Made by a program: the position numbers and the translations under genes. A stretch of 64,000 nucleotides of DNA from Actinospica sp035493475 (GTDB taxonomy: Bacteria > Actinomycetota > Actinomycetes > Streptomycetales > Catenulisporaceae), in contig DATJIF010000056.1 in the NCBI GenBank assembly GCA_035493475.1, positions 1 through 64,000 of the forward strand, in the 5' to 3' direction. Position 1 is the first letter of the stretch. Every line of letters begins with the position of its first letter. Of this stretch, positions 42,507 to 52,033 are shown in pieces. Below the pieces are notes generated by a model. That model had not been told where the DNA came from. It made no database searches and was given only the letters and a program-made list of their open reading frames with translations.

Positions 42507-44444
42507 ATGCCGCCGCCGCGCCTCGCCTTCGGCGCCGACTACAACCCCGAGCAGTGGGACCGCGCGACCTGGCGGGACGACGTCCGCCTGATGCGCGAGG
42601 CCGAGGTCGGCCACGTGACCCTCGGCGTCTTCGCCTGGTCCTGGATCGAGCCGCGGCCGGACGTCTTCGACTTCGCGGGGCTCGACGAGATCATCAGCCT
42701 GCTGCACGCGTCGGACATCGCCGTCGACCTGGCCACCCCGACCACCGCGCCGCCGCTCTGGTTCTCGCACGCGCACCCCGAATCGCTGCCGGTGACCGCC
42801 GACGGCCTGCGCCGCGCCCCCGGATCCCGGCAGGCGTACTGCCCGTCGTCCCCCGCGTACCGGGAACGCGCCGCGCTGATCACCCGCCAGCTGGCCGAAC
42901 GCTACGGCGAGCACCCGGCCGTGGTGATGTGGCACGTCAACAACGAGTACGCGAACGGCAACCCGCACTGCTGGTGCGACATCTCCGCCGCCGCCTTCCG
43001 CACCTGGCTGCGCGCCACGTACGGCGACGATCTCGACGCGCTGAACGAACGCTGGGGCACAACCGTGTGGGGCATGCGCTACACCGACTGGGAGCAGGTG
43101 ATCCCGCCGCGCACCAGCACCAGCCGGCTCTCCCCCGGCCTGTGGCTCGACTTCTACCGCTTCAGCGACGCCGAACACCTGCGGAACTACCGCGCGGAAC
43201 GCGACATCCTACGCGCCGCGTCCCCCGGCCGCCCCGTGACCACGAACTTCATGGCGAACGCGCTGCGCTGGTCCGACTACTGGCGCTGGGCCGACGAGGT
43301 CGACATCGTCTCCAACGACCACTACCTCGCCTCCGAAGACCCGCAGCGCGCCGCAGACCTCGCCCTCGCCGCCGACCTCACGCGCGGACTCGCCGGGGGA
43401 AAACCGTGGCTGCTGATGGAGCACTCCACCTCGGCCGTGCAATGGCAACCGCGCAACATCGCCAAGACCCCCGGCGAGATGGCCCGCAACACGCTGACTC
43501 ACATCGCGCGTGGAGCCGACGGCGCGATGTTCTTCCAGTGGCGCCAGTCCGCATACGGGCCGGAGAAGTGGCACTCGGCGATGGTCCCGCACGGCGGCGA
43601 GGACACCCGGATCTGGCAGGAGACCAGGCAGTTGGGCCACGCCGTCGCCCAACTCGCCGACGTCGCCGGCAGCACCTGCCCGCCCGCCGACATCGCCCTC
43701 TTACTCGACTACGAGGCGATGTGGGCGCTGCAACTCCCCGACCGCCCCAGCTCCGACCTGACGTACGGCGACGCGTTCCGATCCTGGCACCAAGCCCTCT
43801 GGACCGCCGGACTGAACTGCGACATCGTCCCCGCCCCGGGCCAGCACCGTCTCCTGCTCATCCCCTCCCTCTACGCCGTATCCACCGACACGGTCCGCGC
43901 CCTCGAGGACTACGCAGCACGCGGCGGCCACGTCGTCATCGGCCCCTTCAGCGGCGTAGTAGACCGCGACGACCGTCTTCACCCCGGCCCGTACCCCGGC
44001 GCCCTCCGCGACCTCCTCGGCCTGCGCGTGGACGAATACCTCCCGCTCACCGCGTCCCGATCCATCTCCCTGGACGACGGCTCGACCGGCCTCGTCTGGT
44101 CGGAGCGCGTCATCCCCGACCCCGGCACCGAGGCCGAATCCCGCTTCGTCGACGGACCGGCGGCAGGCGGCCCGGCCGTGCTCCGCCGCGGCAACGTCCG
44201 CTATCTCGCCACCCGCCCCGACGCCGCGTCCCTGCTGCGGCTGCTCCCCGCGTGGGCCGCGCAGGCAGACTGCGCGCCGCCGATCAAGGGCGCCGGGCAC
44301 GGGGTAGAAGTCACCCGCAGAGCCGCACCCGACGGCAGGTCATGGCTCTTCGCGATCAACCACACCGAACACGACGCCGTGGTCGCCGGAGTCGGCACCG
44401 TTCCCGCCGGCGAAGTGACCGTGACCGCAGTTCAGGAGACATGA
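42507..44444 (+). CDS. Glycoside hydrolase family 42 beta-galactosidase
   Basis: 645 aa with GGAG about 9 bases upstream of the ATG. The GH42 barrel starts FGADYNPEQWDRATWRDDVR. The acid/base Glu is in WHVNNEY (Glu147) and the nucleophile Glu in WLLMEHS (Glu305). A trimerisation domain (about 390-590, LLLDYEAMWAL) and a small C-terminal beta domain follow. It hydrolyses terminal beta-galactosides; there is no signal peptide, so it acts on imported oligosaccharides such as galactan fragments. It is the first gene of a two-gene operon with the CE7 esterase, 4 bases apart, under the promoter and operator just upstream. Confidence 0.95.
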   Translation: MPPPRLAFGADYNPEQWDRATWRDDVRLMREAEVGHVTLGVFAWSWIEPRPDVFDFAGLDEIISLLHASDIAVDLATPTTAPPLWFSHAHPESLPVTADGLRRAPGSRQAYCPSSPAYRERAALITRQLAERYGEHPAVVMWHVNNEYANGNPHCWCDISAAAFRTWLRATYGDDLDALNERWGTTVWGMRYTDWEQVIPPRTSTSRLSPGLWLDFYRFSDAEHLRNYRAERDILRAASPGRPVTTNFMANALRWSDYWRWADEVDIVSNDHYLASEDPQRAADLALAADLTRGLAGGKPWLLMEHSTSAVQWQPRNIAKTPGEMARNTLTHIARGADGAMFFQWRQSAYGPEKWHSAMVPHGGEDTRIWQETRQLGHAVAQLADVAGSTCPPADIALLLDYEAMWALQLPDRPSSDLTYGDAFRSWHQALWTAGLNCDIVPAPGQHRLLLIPSLYAVSTDTVRALEDYAARGGHVVIGPFSGVVDRDDRLHPGPYPGALRDLLGLRVDEYLPLTASRSISLDDGSTGLVWSERVIPDPGTEAESRFVDGPAAGGPAVLRRGNVRYLATRPDAASLLRLLPAWAAQADCAPPIKGAGHGVEVTRRAAPDGRSWLFAINHTEHDAVVAGVGTVPAGEVTVTAVQET

Positions 44445-44448
44445 CGCA

Positions 44449-45426
44449 ATGGCCTACTTCGATCTCCCCCTCGACGCGCTGCGCACCTACCGCCCGGAGC
44501 GCGCCGAGCCCGAGGACTTCGACACCTTCTGGAAGTCGACGCTCACCGAGGCCGCCGGACACGACCTGGCCGCCGAGTTCGTCCCGTACGACGCGGGCCT
44601 GACCGAGGTGGACGTGTTCGACGTCTCGTTCGCGGGCTGGGGCGGCCACCGGATATCCGGCTGGTTCCTCACGCCGAGACACGCGGCAGCCCACGGCCCC
44701 GTGCCCTGCGCCGTCGTCTACGTGGGCTACCACCGCGGCCGCGGAGTACCGCACGACCATCTGCTGTGGCCCGCATCCGGGCGCGCCGTGTTCGTGATGG
44801 ACACCCGCGGCCAGGGCGCGTCGGAGGGCGACCACCCCGGAGCCACGCCGGACCCGTACGGCACCGGCAACCCGCAGACCGGCGGCATGCTGACCCGCGG
44901 CATCCTCGACCCCGCGCACTACTACTACCGCCGCGTCTACACCGACGGCGTCCGCGCGGTCGACGCCGCGAAGAGCCACCCGGCCGTCGATCCGTCCCGG
45001 GTGCACGTCGTCGGCCGCAGCCAGGGCGCCGGCATCGCGACCGCCGTCGCCGGACTGCGCGACGACGTGTTCGCCGGACTGATCGACGTGCCCTTCCTCA
45101 CCCACTTCCGCCGCGCGCTGGAGATCACGAACGCCGACCCGTACCAGGAGATCGTGCGCTTCCTCAAAACCCAGCGCGGCACGGACGACGCCGTCTTCCG
45201 CACGCTGACCTACTTCGACGGCCGCAACTTCGCCGCCCGCGCCGACTGCCCCGCGCTCTACTCCGTGGGGCTGATGGACCCGGTCAGCCCGCCCTCGACG
45301 GTCTTCGCGTCCTACAACGCCTGGGCGCACCCCGACAAGGACATCGACGTCTACCCGTGGAACGGCCACGAGGGCGGCATCTCGGTGCAGCCCCAGGCCC
45401 AGCTGCGCTGGTTGGGCGCGCGGTGA
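44449..45426 (+). CDS. Acetyl xylan esterase / cephalosporin deacetylase (CE7 family)
   Basis: 325 aa, the normal CE7 length, with AGGAG about 10 bases upstream inside the GH42 gene end. The three CE7 signatures are present: RGQG (120-123), the nucleophile GRSQGAG (Ser191) and the HE motif near the C-terminus (WNGHEGG), with an Asp in GLMDPVSPPST. It removes acetyl groups from short xylo- or other acetylated oligosaccharides. With no signal peptide, it probably works in the cytoplasm after import, letting GH42/GH3 enzymes proceed. Confidence 0.94.
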   Translation: MAYFDLPLDALRTYRPERAEPEDFDTFWKSTLTEAAGHDLAAEFVPYDAGLTEVDVFDVSFAGWGGHRISGWFLTPRHAAAHGPVPCAVVYVGYHRGRGVPHDHLLWPASGRAVFVMDTRGQGASEGDHPGATPDPYGTGNPQTGGMLTRGILDPAHYYYRRVYTDGVRAVDAAKSHPAVDPSRVHVVGRSQGAGIATAVAGLRDDVFAGLIDVPFLTHFRRALEITNADPYQEIVRFLKTQRGTDDAVFRTLTYFDGRNFAARADCPALYSVGLMDPVSPPSTVFASYNAWAHPDKDIDVYPWNGHEGGISVQPQAQLRWLGAR

Positions 45427-45502
45427 GTTGAGAGCGCCGAGTGGGGCGAGTGTGGAATCATCCAGTGCGACGCCCGAGGACGCGCAACCTGGAAGGCAGG
45501 AC

Positions 45503-46909
45503 ATGGCGAGCGACGAGCACCGCGGATCGGCCGACACCCTGGTCGACTTCGGCATCACCGGAGACCTCGCGCGCAAGATGACACTGCGCGCGCTCTACCG
45601 ACTGGAGCGGCGCGGCCTGCTCGACTGTCGGATCATCGGCGTCGCCTCGCAGGACTGGACCGCGGCGCAACTGGTCGAGCACGCCAGGAAGAGCATCGCC
45701 GAGTCGGGCGAGAAGCTGGACGACGCGGTCTTCGAGCGCTTCGCCAAGCGGCTGTCCTACATCTCCGGCGACGTGACCGACGACGCGCTCTACACGAAGC
45801 TCGCCAAGGAGCTCGGTCCCAAATCCCGCCCCGTCTACTACCTGCAGATGCCGCCGTCGCTGTTCGGCCCGATCGTCGAGAAGCTCGGCGCGCACGACCT
45901 GCTGGACGGCGCGCGCGTGGCCGTGGAGAAGCCGTTCGGCCACGACCTCGAGTCCGCCCGCGACCTCAACACCCGGCTGCGCGCGGTGCTCGACGAGGAG
46001 CAGCTGCTGCGGGTGGACCACTTCCTCGGCAAGGCGCCCGTCATCGAGGTGGAGTACCTGCGCTTCGCGAACCTCGCGCTCGCCGAACTCTGGGACCGGC
46101 ACAGCGTCTCGGCCATACAGATCACCATGGCCGAGAACTTCGGCGTCGAGGACCGCGGCGGCTTCTACGACCCGGTCGGCGCACTGCGCGACGTGATCCA
46201 GAACCACCTGCTCCAGGTCCTCGCACTCGTCACGATGGAGCCCCCGGTCGGCGCCGGCGCGGACGACCTGCGCGACAAGACCGGCGAGCTGCTCAAGTCG
46301 GTGTGCGCGGCCGACCCGAAGCACTACGTGCGCGGCCAGTACGAGGGCTACCTCGACGTGGCGGGCGTGAAGAAGAACTCGGACACCGAGACGTACGCGG
46401 CGCTGCGCCTGGAGATCGACAACTGGCGCTGGGCCGGCGTCCCGATCTTCCTGCGCGCCGGAAAGGCCATGGCCGAGCGCGTCACCGAGGTCCGCCTCCA
46501 CCTGCGCCGCTCCCCGCGCCTGGCGTTCCTGCCCAAGGTCCACCAGGCCGAACAGAACCAGGTCGTCCTGCGCATCGACCCCGAACCAGGACTGCGCCTC
46601 GCCCTGACCGCCAAGGACAACGACGGCGGCTGGGTCCCCCTCACCCTCGACTCCTCCTTCGCCCAGGAACTCGGCGAGCCCCTGGAGCCCTACGAGCGCC
46701 TCCTGCACGGCGCCCTCACCGGCGACGCCCAACTCTTCGCCCGCGAGGACGCCGTCGAGGAGTCCTGGCGCATCGTCCAGCCCCTCATCGACGCCCCGCC
46801 CCCCGTCCACACCTACCAGCGCGGCACCTGGGGCCCCACCGCCGAAGCCGACAAGCTAGTCCGCGGCCACGCCCACTGGCACAAGCCCTGGACCCCGGAC
46901 GAGGTCTAG
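45503..46909 (+). CDS. zwf: Glucose-6-phosphate dehydrogenase
   Basis: 468 aa from the ATG at 45503 with GGAAGGCAGG upstream. The NADP-binding motif is FGITGDLARK (variant of GASGDLA). The substrate/catalytic motif is RVDHFLGK near residues 170-178, and the second catalytic His lies in IQNHLLQ. It oxidises glucose-6-phosphate to 6-phosphogluconolactone, the entry to the pentose phosphate pathway. Unlike many actinomycete zwf genes it is not beside tkt, tal, opcA or pgl, so it may be an accessory copy serving sugar catabolism here. It lies 76 bases after the CE7 gene and probably has its own promoter. Confidence 0.93.
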   Translation: MASDEHRGSADTLVDFGITGDLARKMTLRALYRLERRGLLDCRIIGVASQDWTAAQLVEHARKSIAESGEKLDDAVFERFAKRLSYISGDVTDDALYTKLAKELGPKSRPVYYLQMPPSLFGPIVEKLGAHDLLDGARVAVEKPFGHDLESARDLNTRLRAVLDEEQLLRVDHFLGKAPVIEVEYLRFANLALAELWDRHSVSAIQITMAENFGVEDRGGFYDPVGALRDVIQNHLLQVLALVTMEPPVGAGADDLRDKTGELLKSVCAADPKHYVRGQYEGYLDVAGVKKNSDTETYAALRLEIDNWRWAGVPIFLRAGKAMAERVTEVRLHLRRSPRLAFLPKVHQAEQNQVVLRIDPEPGLRLALTAKDNDGGWVPLTLDSSFAQELGEPLEPYERLLHGALTGDAQLFAREDAVEESWRIVQPLIDAPPPVHTYQRGTWGPTAEADKLVRGHAHWHKPWTPDEV

Positions 46910-46932
46910 CGGTCGGTCCGAGGCCGCGGCGC

Positions 46933-47547
46933 GTGTCCGATCCCTTCCGTCAACTGGTTGACCTGTTGCCGCCTCCTGCCGGGAGCATCGCCGCTCCGCC
47001 CTGGCAGGAGATCGGTGACGAGATCGACGTGCCACTGCCGAGCGATTACAAGTGGTTCAGCGCCACGTACGGCGGCGGCCGGGTCACTCCCGCCTGGTCG
47101 GAAGACCGGCGCCACCCGTGGTTGGAGATCTTCTCGCCGTCCCGTTCCGGCCACGACGGCGGTCCGGGCGGCTTGCGGGGCCTGACGGACTATCACGCGC
47201 GGCACTTCCATGACGGATTCACCTACGACGGCTCGGACGAGGACATGTGGGCGGGAGCCCCGCGTCCCGTCTATCCGGAGCCGGGAGGCGTTCTCGCGTG
47301 GGGTATGAGCGAGTGGGGCGATTCGCTCTTCTGGCTCACCGAGGACCCCGATCCCGACAGTTGGCCGGTCGTCGCCTGGATGCGGCATCTGGGCGAGCCG
47401 GTCTACCCGGGCTGCGGCTTGGTCGAATTCCTCATCAGACTGTTCCGGTCGGACTTCCCGCCGATGTCGACGTGGGCGAGTCCGGGCCTGCACTGGACGA
47501 TCCACAACGATTGGCTGCGAACCGGCCTCGATGTCGCCTTCGGCTAG
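46933..47547 (+). CDS. SMI1/KNR4 (SUKH)-like protein
   Basis: 204 aa from a GTG at 46933; the in-frame region upstream is a shadow of the zwf gene. It has the SUKH pattern: PPWQEIGDEIDVPLPSDYKW near the start, then LAWGMSEWGDSLFW in the middle. SUKH proteins are often toxin-immunity proteins or assembly factors; the toxin partner here is not apparent. Its stop codon overlaps that of the convergent SNF2 helicase gene (CTAG). Assignment is by motif pattern. Confidence 0.75.
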   Translation: MSDPFRQLVDLLPPPAGSIAAPPWQEIGDEIDVPLPSDYKWFSATYGGGRVTPAWSEDRRHPWLEIFSPSRSGHDGGPGGLRGLTDYHARHFHDGFTYDGSDEDMWAGAPRPVYPEPGGVLAWGMSEWGDSLFWLTEDPDPDSWPVVAWMRHLGEPVYPGCGLVEFLIRLFRSDFPPMSTWASPGLHWTIHNDWLRTGLDVAFG

Positions 47548-49739
47548 AGCCCGAGCCGTTCCCGTTCGGCGGCGATGACCTGGCGGGCCAGGGAGGGGCC
47601 CAGTTCGACGGCTTCGGGCATGGTCTCGGCGGTGTCGCTGCGGCGGGCGAAGGCGTCGAAGAGTTCTTTCTTGGTCTCCAGGATCTCGAGCATGCGCTGG
47701 TCGACGCTGTCGGCGGCGAGCAGGCGGTGCACCTGGACGCGGCGGATCTGGCCCATGCGGTGGGCGCGGGCGATGGCCTGGGTCTCCAGGGTGGGCTTGA
47801 CCTGCGGCTCGCAGAGGATGATGACGGAGGCCGCCTGCATGTTGAGGCCGACGCCGCCGGCCTGGATCTGGCTGACCAGGACGGCGTGGCCCTTGGCGGC
47901 ACTGAAGCCGTCGACCATCTCCTGGCGCTGCGCCGGGGGCACGCTGCCGGTGAGCGGGCCGACGGCGCGGTCGCCGAGGGTGCGGCAGACGAGGTCGAGG
48001 ACGTCGCGGAAGTAGGAGAAGACGACGACCTTCCGGCCGTTCGACTCGGCCTCGTCCGCGATCTCGACGAGGCGGCGCAGCTTGGAGCAGGTGGCCGGAT
48101 CCGCTGAGGCGTAGGCGGCGCGGCGCATGCCCATGAAGCTGCGTGCCGCGACAGCTTCCTTATACGCGAGCTCGTCTTCGGGTCCGAACTCGCTCCACTC
48201 GTCCACCTGCACGAGCTCCGGGAGTTCGGAGAGCACGTCCTCCTGGTTGCGCCGCAGGTACGCCGGGCCGACCGCGCGGCGGAAGGACTCGGAACCGGCC
48301 ACGGCGTCGATCTCGCCGATCGAGCCGACGATCTCCGGTTGCAGGTAGCCGACGAGGTTGCGGAACTCCTCGACGCGGTTCTCCATCGGCGTGCCGGTCA
48401 GGAACAGCACCCGGTCCACGCGCTCGGACCAGGAGCGCACGGCGATGGACCGCATCGTGTCAGGGTTCTTCACGTAATGCGCCTCGTCGACCACGAGCAT
48501 GCTCACGACCAGGTTCGGCGGCACCTCGATACCTTGCAGGGCCTCGAACGTCGTGACGCCCACTCCCCCGCCGCGCACCCACGCGCGAATGCCCGCGTCA
48601 CGCTGAGTTCCGTGCAACCGGTGTGCCTTGAGCGAACTGTGCGAGGCGACCTCGCGCATCCAGTTCACCATCACGCTCGCCGGGCAGACCACCAGGAAGT
48701 GCTTGGCGCCCTCGGCCCGCAGGTGCGCGAGCGCCGCGATCGACTCGACGGTCTTACCGCAGCCCATCTCGTCGCCGAGCACGACCCGCCGCTGTGCGAG
48801 GGCGAACCGTGCGCCGAAGGCCTGGTAGGGGCGCAGCGAGACCCGCAGATGGGTCTCGTCGAGCTGCTGCTCGGAGATCCGGGTGGCCAGGTCGTCGGTC
48901 AGGAAGCCGCGCGACGCCTCGGGCCGCCGCTGGTCGCCGACGATCCGGCTCAGGGTGCTGAAGTAGTCGGCCGAGTGCTTCTCGAAGTCGTTGCGCGCCG
49001 TGGCCGGACGCGGCGGCTTGGCCTGCAGGCGCTGTGCGGCCGCGTCGATCCGGTCCAGTTCCCGCGTCGTGCGCGGATCGGTGAACAGCGTGTCGAGCTC
49101 GGTGTACGCACGCTGCGCCTCGTCGCGCCGGGTACGCCCGAGGAACAGCCGCCGCACCCGTCCGCCGAGCGGTTTGGCGGCCGTGGCCAGCCCCGCGATC
49201 GCCCCGCCGAGCCGGGCCGCCGGTTCCCGCACCCGCTCCAGCACCCGGTCGGCGACCCGGGCCCGGTACAGCGAGGACAGCAGCGCCGCGGCGTCCGGGC
49301 CGCGCAGATCCATGTCGGCGGTGACGCCGGTGTCCTGCTCCGCGGCCTCCGCGATCCGCCGCACCGCCTCCAGCGTGCGCTCGGCCCCGACCTCGCCGAT
49401 CCCCGGTATCCCGCGCAGCGTCTCGGGCGTCGCGTCCACCAGGTCCGCGACCGTGCGGTACCCGGCCTCGCCGAGCCTGCCCGCGGGCAGCCGCGCCCCG
49501 GTCACGTCCTTCAACCGGTCGACCGGTATGCCCGCCAGCCGCCCCCGCACCGCCACCGCGTGCGACGCCTGGTAGGCCGTCCGCACCGCCGCGTGGATCT
49601 CCTCCTCGCCGCGCCGCAGCCCCTCGACCGCCGCCGCCACCCCCGCGGCCCGCTCCAGCAGAGCCCTGACATCTCCCGCGGCGGCTGCGCGTATCTCCTC
49701 GGCCAAGGTCTCCTGCCCAACATCGACGGCACCGGCCAC
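47544..49739 (-). CDS. SNF2-family DNA helicase/translocase
   Basis: 731 aa from a GTG at 49739. An N-terminal helical region contains a helix-hairpin-helix motif (LRGIPGIGEVGAERTLEAV, about 105-125). The SNF2 motor starts near residue 300: Walker A GDEMGCGKT, the DEAH box VVDEAHYVKN, motif III FLTGTPMEN, and the C-terminal lobe with LVSQIQAGGVGLNMQ and AIARAHRMGQ. It is expected to be a dsDNA-stimulated ATPase in repair or chromosome remodelling. The HhH fusion suggests DNA-structure binding. No phage-defence partner genes adjoin it. Confidence 0.9.
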   Translation of the reverse strand: MAGAVDVGQETLAEEIRAAAAGDVRALLERAAGVAAAVEGLRRGEEEIHAAVRTAYQASHAVAVRGRLAGIPVDRLKDVTGARLPAGRLGEAGYRTVADLVDATPETLRGIPGIGEVGAERTLEAVRRIAEAAEQDTGVTADMDLRGPDAAALLSSLYRARVADRVLERVREPAARLGGAIAGLATAAKPLGGRVRRLFLGRTRRDEAQRAYTELDTLFTDPRTTRELDRIDAAAQRLQAKPPRPATARNDFEKHSADYFSTLSRIVGDQRRPEASRGFLTDDLATRISEQQLDETHLRVSLRPYQAFGARFALAQRRVVLGDEMGCGKTVESIAALAHLRAEGAKHFLVVCPASVMVNWMREVASHSSLKAHRLHGTQRDAGIRAWVRGGGVGVTTFEALQGIEVPPNLVVSMLVVDEAHYVKNPDTMRSIAVRSWSERVDRVLFLTGTPMENRVEEFRNLVGYLQPEIVGSIGEIDAVAGSESFRRAVGPAYLRRNQEDVLSELPELVQVDEWSEFGPEDELAYKEAVAARSFMGMRRAAYASADPATCSKLRRLVEIADEAESNGRKVVVFSYFRDVLDLVCRTLGDRAVGPLTGSVPPAQRQEMVDGFSAAKGHAVLVSQIQAGGVGLNMQAASVIILCEPQVKPTLETQAIARAHRMGQIRRVQVHRLLAADSVDQRMLEILETKKELFDAFARRSDTAETMPEAVELGPSLARQVIAAERERLGL

Positions 49740-49757
49740 AATAGCGAGGCTCCGGCG

Positions 49758-50738
49758 TCAGCGAAGTGCGACCCCGCAGCGGAAGACGCGGCGCTCGGCC
49801 GGGGCGAGGGAGATCCCGGTGGCGAACTCGTCGCGGTTGTAGGCGTTGGTGAGGGCCTCGACGGGCTCCAGGGCGATGGATCCGCGGCGGTCTCGGGGCA
49901 GGGTGTCGCCGGTGAAGACGTGCATGTAGCCGGTGTCCTGCCAGATGCGGAGCCGGCGGCCGGTCTGCGGGTCGCGGAGGGTGGTGGCGGCGCCGGGGGC
50001 GGGGACGTAGCAGGCGTCGATGATGCGGTCGGCCACGGGGCGGGGGTGGCGGAAGTCCATGTCGGGGACGGTGGCCAGGTCGGCGTAGCCGGCGGGGCCG
50101 GGGAGGGGGATCAGGGCTTCGTCGGTGCGGATCAGGGTGTCGGCCGGGATGTGCAGTTCCAGGTCGTCGATGGTTTCGGTGCCGTTGCCGAGTTGGAAGT
50201 ACGGGTGCCAGCCGGCCGCGTACGGGGCGGGGGTGGGACCGACGTTGACCGCTTCGATTTCGAGGGTGAGCTGGTCGGGTTCGAAGGTGTAGGCGACGGT
50301 CAGGTCCAGGGCGAAGGGGTAGCCGGCGAAGCGGGTCGGTCTGATCTCCTGGCTGCGCAGGACGACGCGGGCGGAGTCGGGGGATGTGATGGTGTCGTGG
50401 GGCTCGAAGGGGAGTTCGCGGGCGAAGCCGTGGTACGTGGTGCGGTCGCCCTCGACGCCGGGGAGCAGGTCGTGGGCCTCGCCGCGGAAGGTGTAGCGGG
50501 AGTCGGCGACGCGGTTGGGGAACGGGGCGAGGATGCCGTTGCGCACGCCTGACTGTTCGCGGAACTCGGCGGCGTCGCGGTAGCCGTCGGTCAGGTCGAG
50601 GAGGTCGCCGTCCCGCGCGACCTGCCAGTTCAGGAGGGTGGCTCCGCGCAGGGAGACGGCCGCGGACGTGCCGGGGCCGGTGATCGACAGCGCGGCTTCG
50701 CCGAGGCGGTCGGTGTGCTCGATGGTCCAGTTGCCCAT
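49758..50738 (-). CDS. Aldose 1-epimerase family protein (mutarotase)
   Basis: 326 aa from the ATG at 50738 with AGGG about 12 bases upstream. The galactose-mutarotase beta-supersandwich is indicated by RNGILAPFPNRV, the catalytic His in TTYHGFARELPF, YAAGWHPYF, and the general-base Glu in GSIALEPVEALTNAYN. It interconverts alpha and beta anomers of hexoses. It is divergent from the fructose-type transporter operon across 157 bases, so it could share regulation with it, and may also serve galactose released by the GH42 enzyme. Confidence 0.9.
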   Translation of the reverse strand: MGNWTIEHTDRLGEAALSITGPGTSAAVSLRGATLLNWQVARDGDLLDLTDGYRDAAEFREQSGVRNGILAPFPNRVADSRYTFRGEAHDLLPGVEGDRTTYHGFARELPFEPHDTITSPDSARVVLRSQEIRPTRFAGYPFALDLTVAYTFEPDQLTLEIEAVNVGPTPAPYAAGWHPYFQLGNGTETIDDLELHIPADTLIRTDEALIPLPGPAGYADLATVPDMDFRHPRPVADRIIDACYVPAPGAATTLRDPQTGRRLRIWQDTGYMHVFTGDTLPRDRRGSIALEPVEALTNAYNRDEFATGISLAPAERRVFRCGVALR

Positions 50739-50802
50739 GCCCGTCACCCTACCGGCCGAGACCGCTTTGAGTCTCACGTTGTCTCGTTCTGGTTACGGGG
50801 GA

Positions 50803-50831
50803 TTGACCGCTGGATGACCCGGGCCTAGGGT
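50803..50831 (+). promoter_or_regulatory. Sigma-70-type promoter of the fructose-type ABC operon
   Basis: TTGACC (50803-50808), a 17-base spacer and TAGGGT (50826-50831). It lies 65 bases upstream of the binding-protein start codon and directly before the operator-like palindrome. Confidence 0.7.
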
Positions 50832-50841
50832 CTCCGGCACA

Positions 50842-50853
50842 GACAACGTTGTC
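50842..50853. promoter_or_regulatory. Operator-like palindrome gacaacgttgtc
   Basis: A perfect 12-bp palindrome with central ACGT lies 10 bases after the -10 box, near +4 to +15. A half-similar site (cacgttgtc) occurs upstream of the -35 box near 50776-50784. This form is typical of LacI-family operators; no LacI gene adjoins this operon, so the regulator is elsewhere. Confidence 0.6.
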
Positions 50854-50895
50854 CGGTGGCCCGTGCGGCCGCCGCTCGTGGAAGGCAGGACCCCT

Positions 50896-51999
50896 GTGAA
50901 GCCGAAGCTGCACCAGGTATCGCGCACCGCCCTCGCCCTGACCGCTCTGGCCGCGACCGCCTTCGGCGTGTCGGCCTGCGGCAGCGCCGCCGGGAGCTCA
51001 GGCTCCTCGGGCTCCGGTTCGGTCGGTGTGACGCTGATCCTCAAGACCCTGAGCAACCCGTACTTCGTCACGATGGAGGGGGACGCGAAGGCGGCCGCCG
51101 CCAAGGACGGGGTGAAGCTGACCGTGGCCGCGGGCACCTCGGACGGCGACACGCAGTCGCAGATCACCGCGATCGACAACGCGATCTCGCGCGGCGACAA
51201 GGGCATTCTGATCACCACGAACGGAAACGCCGTGAACGCGGCGCTGAACCAGGCGAAGCAGGCCGGGCTCTACGTGATCGCGCTGGACACGGCGCCGACC
51301 CCGGCGAACGTCGCGGACATCACGTACGCGACGGACAACACGGCGGCCGGGAAACTCGACGGGCAGGCCGCGGCGGCCACGCTCGGCGGCAAGAAGGCCG
51401 TGATCGCCATGCTCGACCTCTACAACAACCAGGTCGTCTCGGTGGACATCGACCGCGACCACGGCTTCCTGCAGGGCATGGGCATCGACCCGGGCAGCAC
51501 GACGCAGAACGGCCAGGAGGCGAAGTCCGGCAACTACACCGGCGGCAGCGGGGGCGCGTACCAGATCGCCTGCCAGCAGCCGACGCAGGGCGCGATCGAC
51601 GGCGGCCGGACGGCGATGGAGGACTGCCTGTCCGCGAACCCGAACATCAACGTGGTCTACGCGATCAACGAGCCGGCCGCCGAGGGCGCGTACGCGGCGC
51701 TGAAGGCCGCGGGCAAGACGTCCAGCGTGAAGGTGTACGCGATCGACGGCAGCTGCCAGGGCATCGGCTTCGTCTCCTCGGGCGAGTTCGCGGCGGACGC
51801 CGTGCAGTACCCGGGCAAGATGGCCTCCCTCGGCGTGGACTCGATCGCCAAGCTCGCGAAGGGCGGTTCGAAGCCCTCGACCAGCTCCGGCCTGGACTTC
51901 TTCAACACCGGCACCGCGCTCGTCACCGCGAGCCCGGTCACCGGAGTGAGCACCGAGACCGTCGCGCAGGGCAACGCCTCCTGCTGGGGCCAGAGCTAA
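50896..51999 (+). CDS. frcB: Sugar (fructose-type) ABC transporter substrate-binding lipoprotein
   Basis: 367 aa from a GTG at 50896 with GGAAGGCAGG upstream. The leader ends in the lipobox GVSAC, so it is a membrane-anchored lipoprotein. The mature part is a periplasmic-binding-protein class I (ribose/FrcB) fold: VTLILKTLSNPYFVTMEGDA, then SQITAIDNAISRGDKGILIT and IALDTAPTP. Fructose is the favoured ligand because the operon has a single-domain FrcA-type ATPase and a PfkB kinase, but ribose or another ketose is possible. Confidence 0.88.
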   Translation: MKPKLHQVSRTALALTALAATAFGVSACGSAAGSSGSSGSGSVGVTLILKTLSNPYFVTMEGDAKAAAAKDGVKLTVAAGTSDGDTQSQITAIDNAISRGDKGILITTNGNAVNAALNQAKQAGLYVIALDTAPTPANVADITYATDNTAAGKLDGQAAAATLGGKKAVIAMLDLYNNQVVSVDIDRDHGFLQGMGIDPGSTTQNGQEAKSGNYTGGSGGAYQIACQQPTQGAIDGGRTAMEDCLSANPNINVVYAINEPAAEGAYAALKAAGKTSSVKVYAIDGSCQGIGFVSSGEFAADAVQYPGKMASLGVDSIAKLAKGGSKPSTSSGLDFFNTGTALVTASPVTGVSTETVAQGNASCWGQS

Positions 52000-52033
52000 G
52001 GCAGCGAACGCACCGAGGAAGAGAAGACGAACC

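Noticed and set aside
44445..45502. The CE7 gene, zwf and SMI1-like gene as one long operon
   Set aside because: A 76-base gap before zwf and the change of function make a separate promoter more likely; no clear signal settles it.
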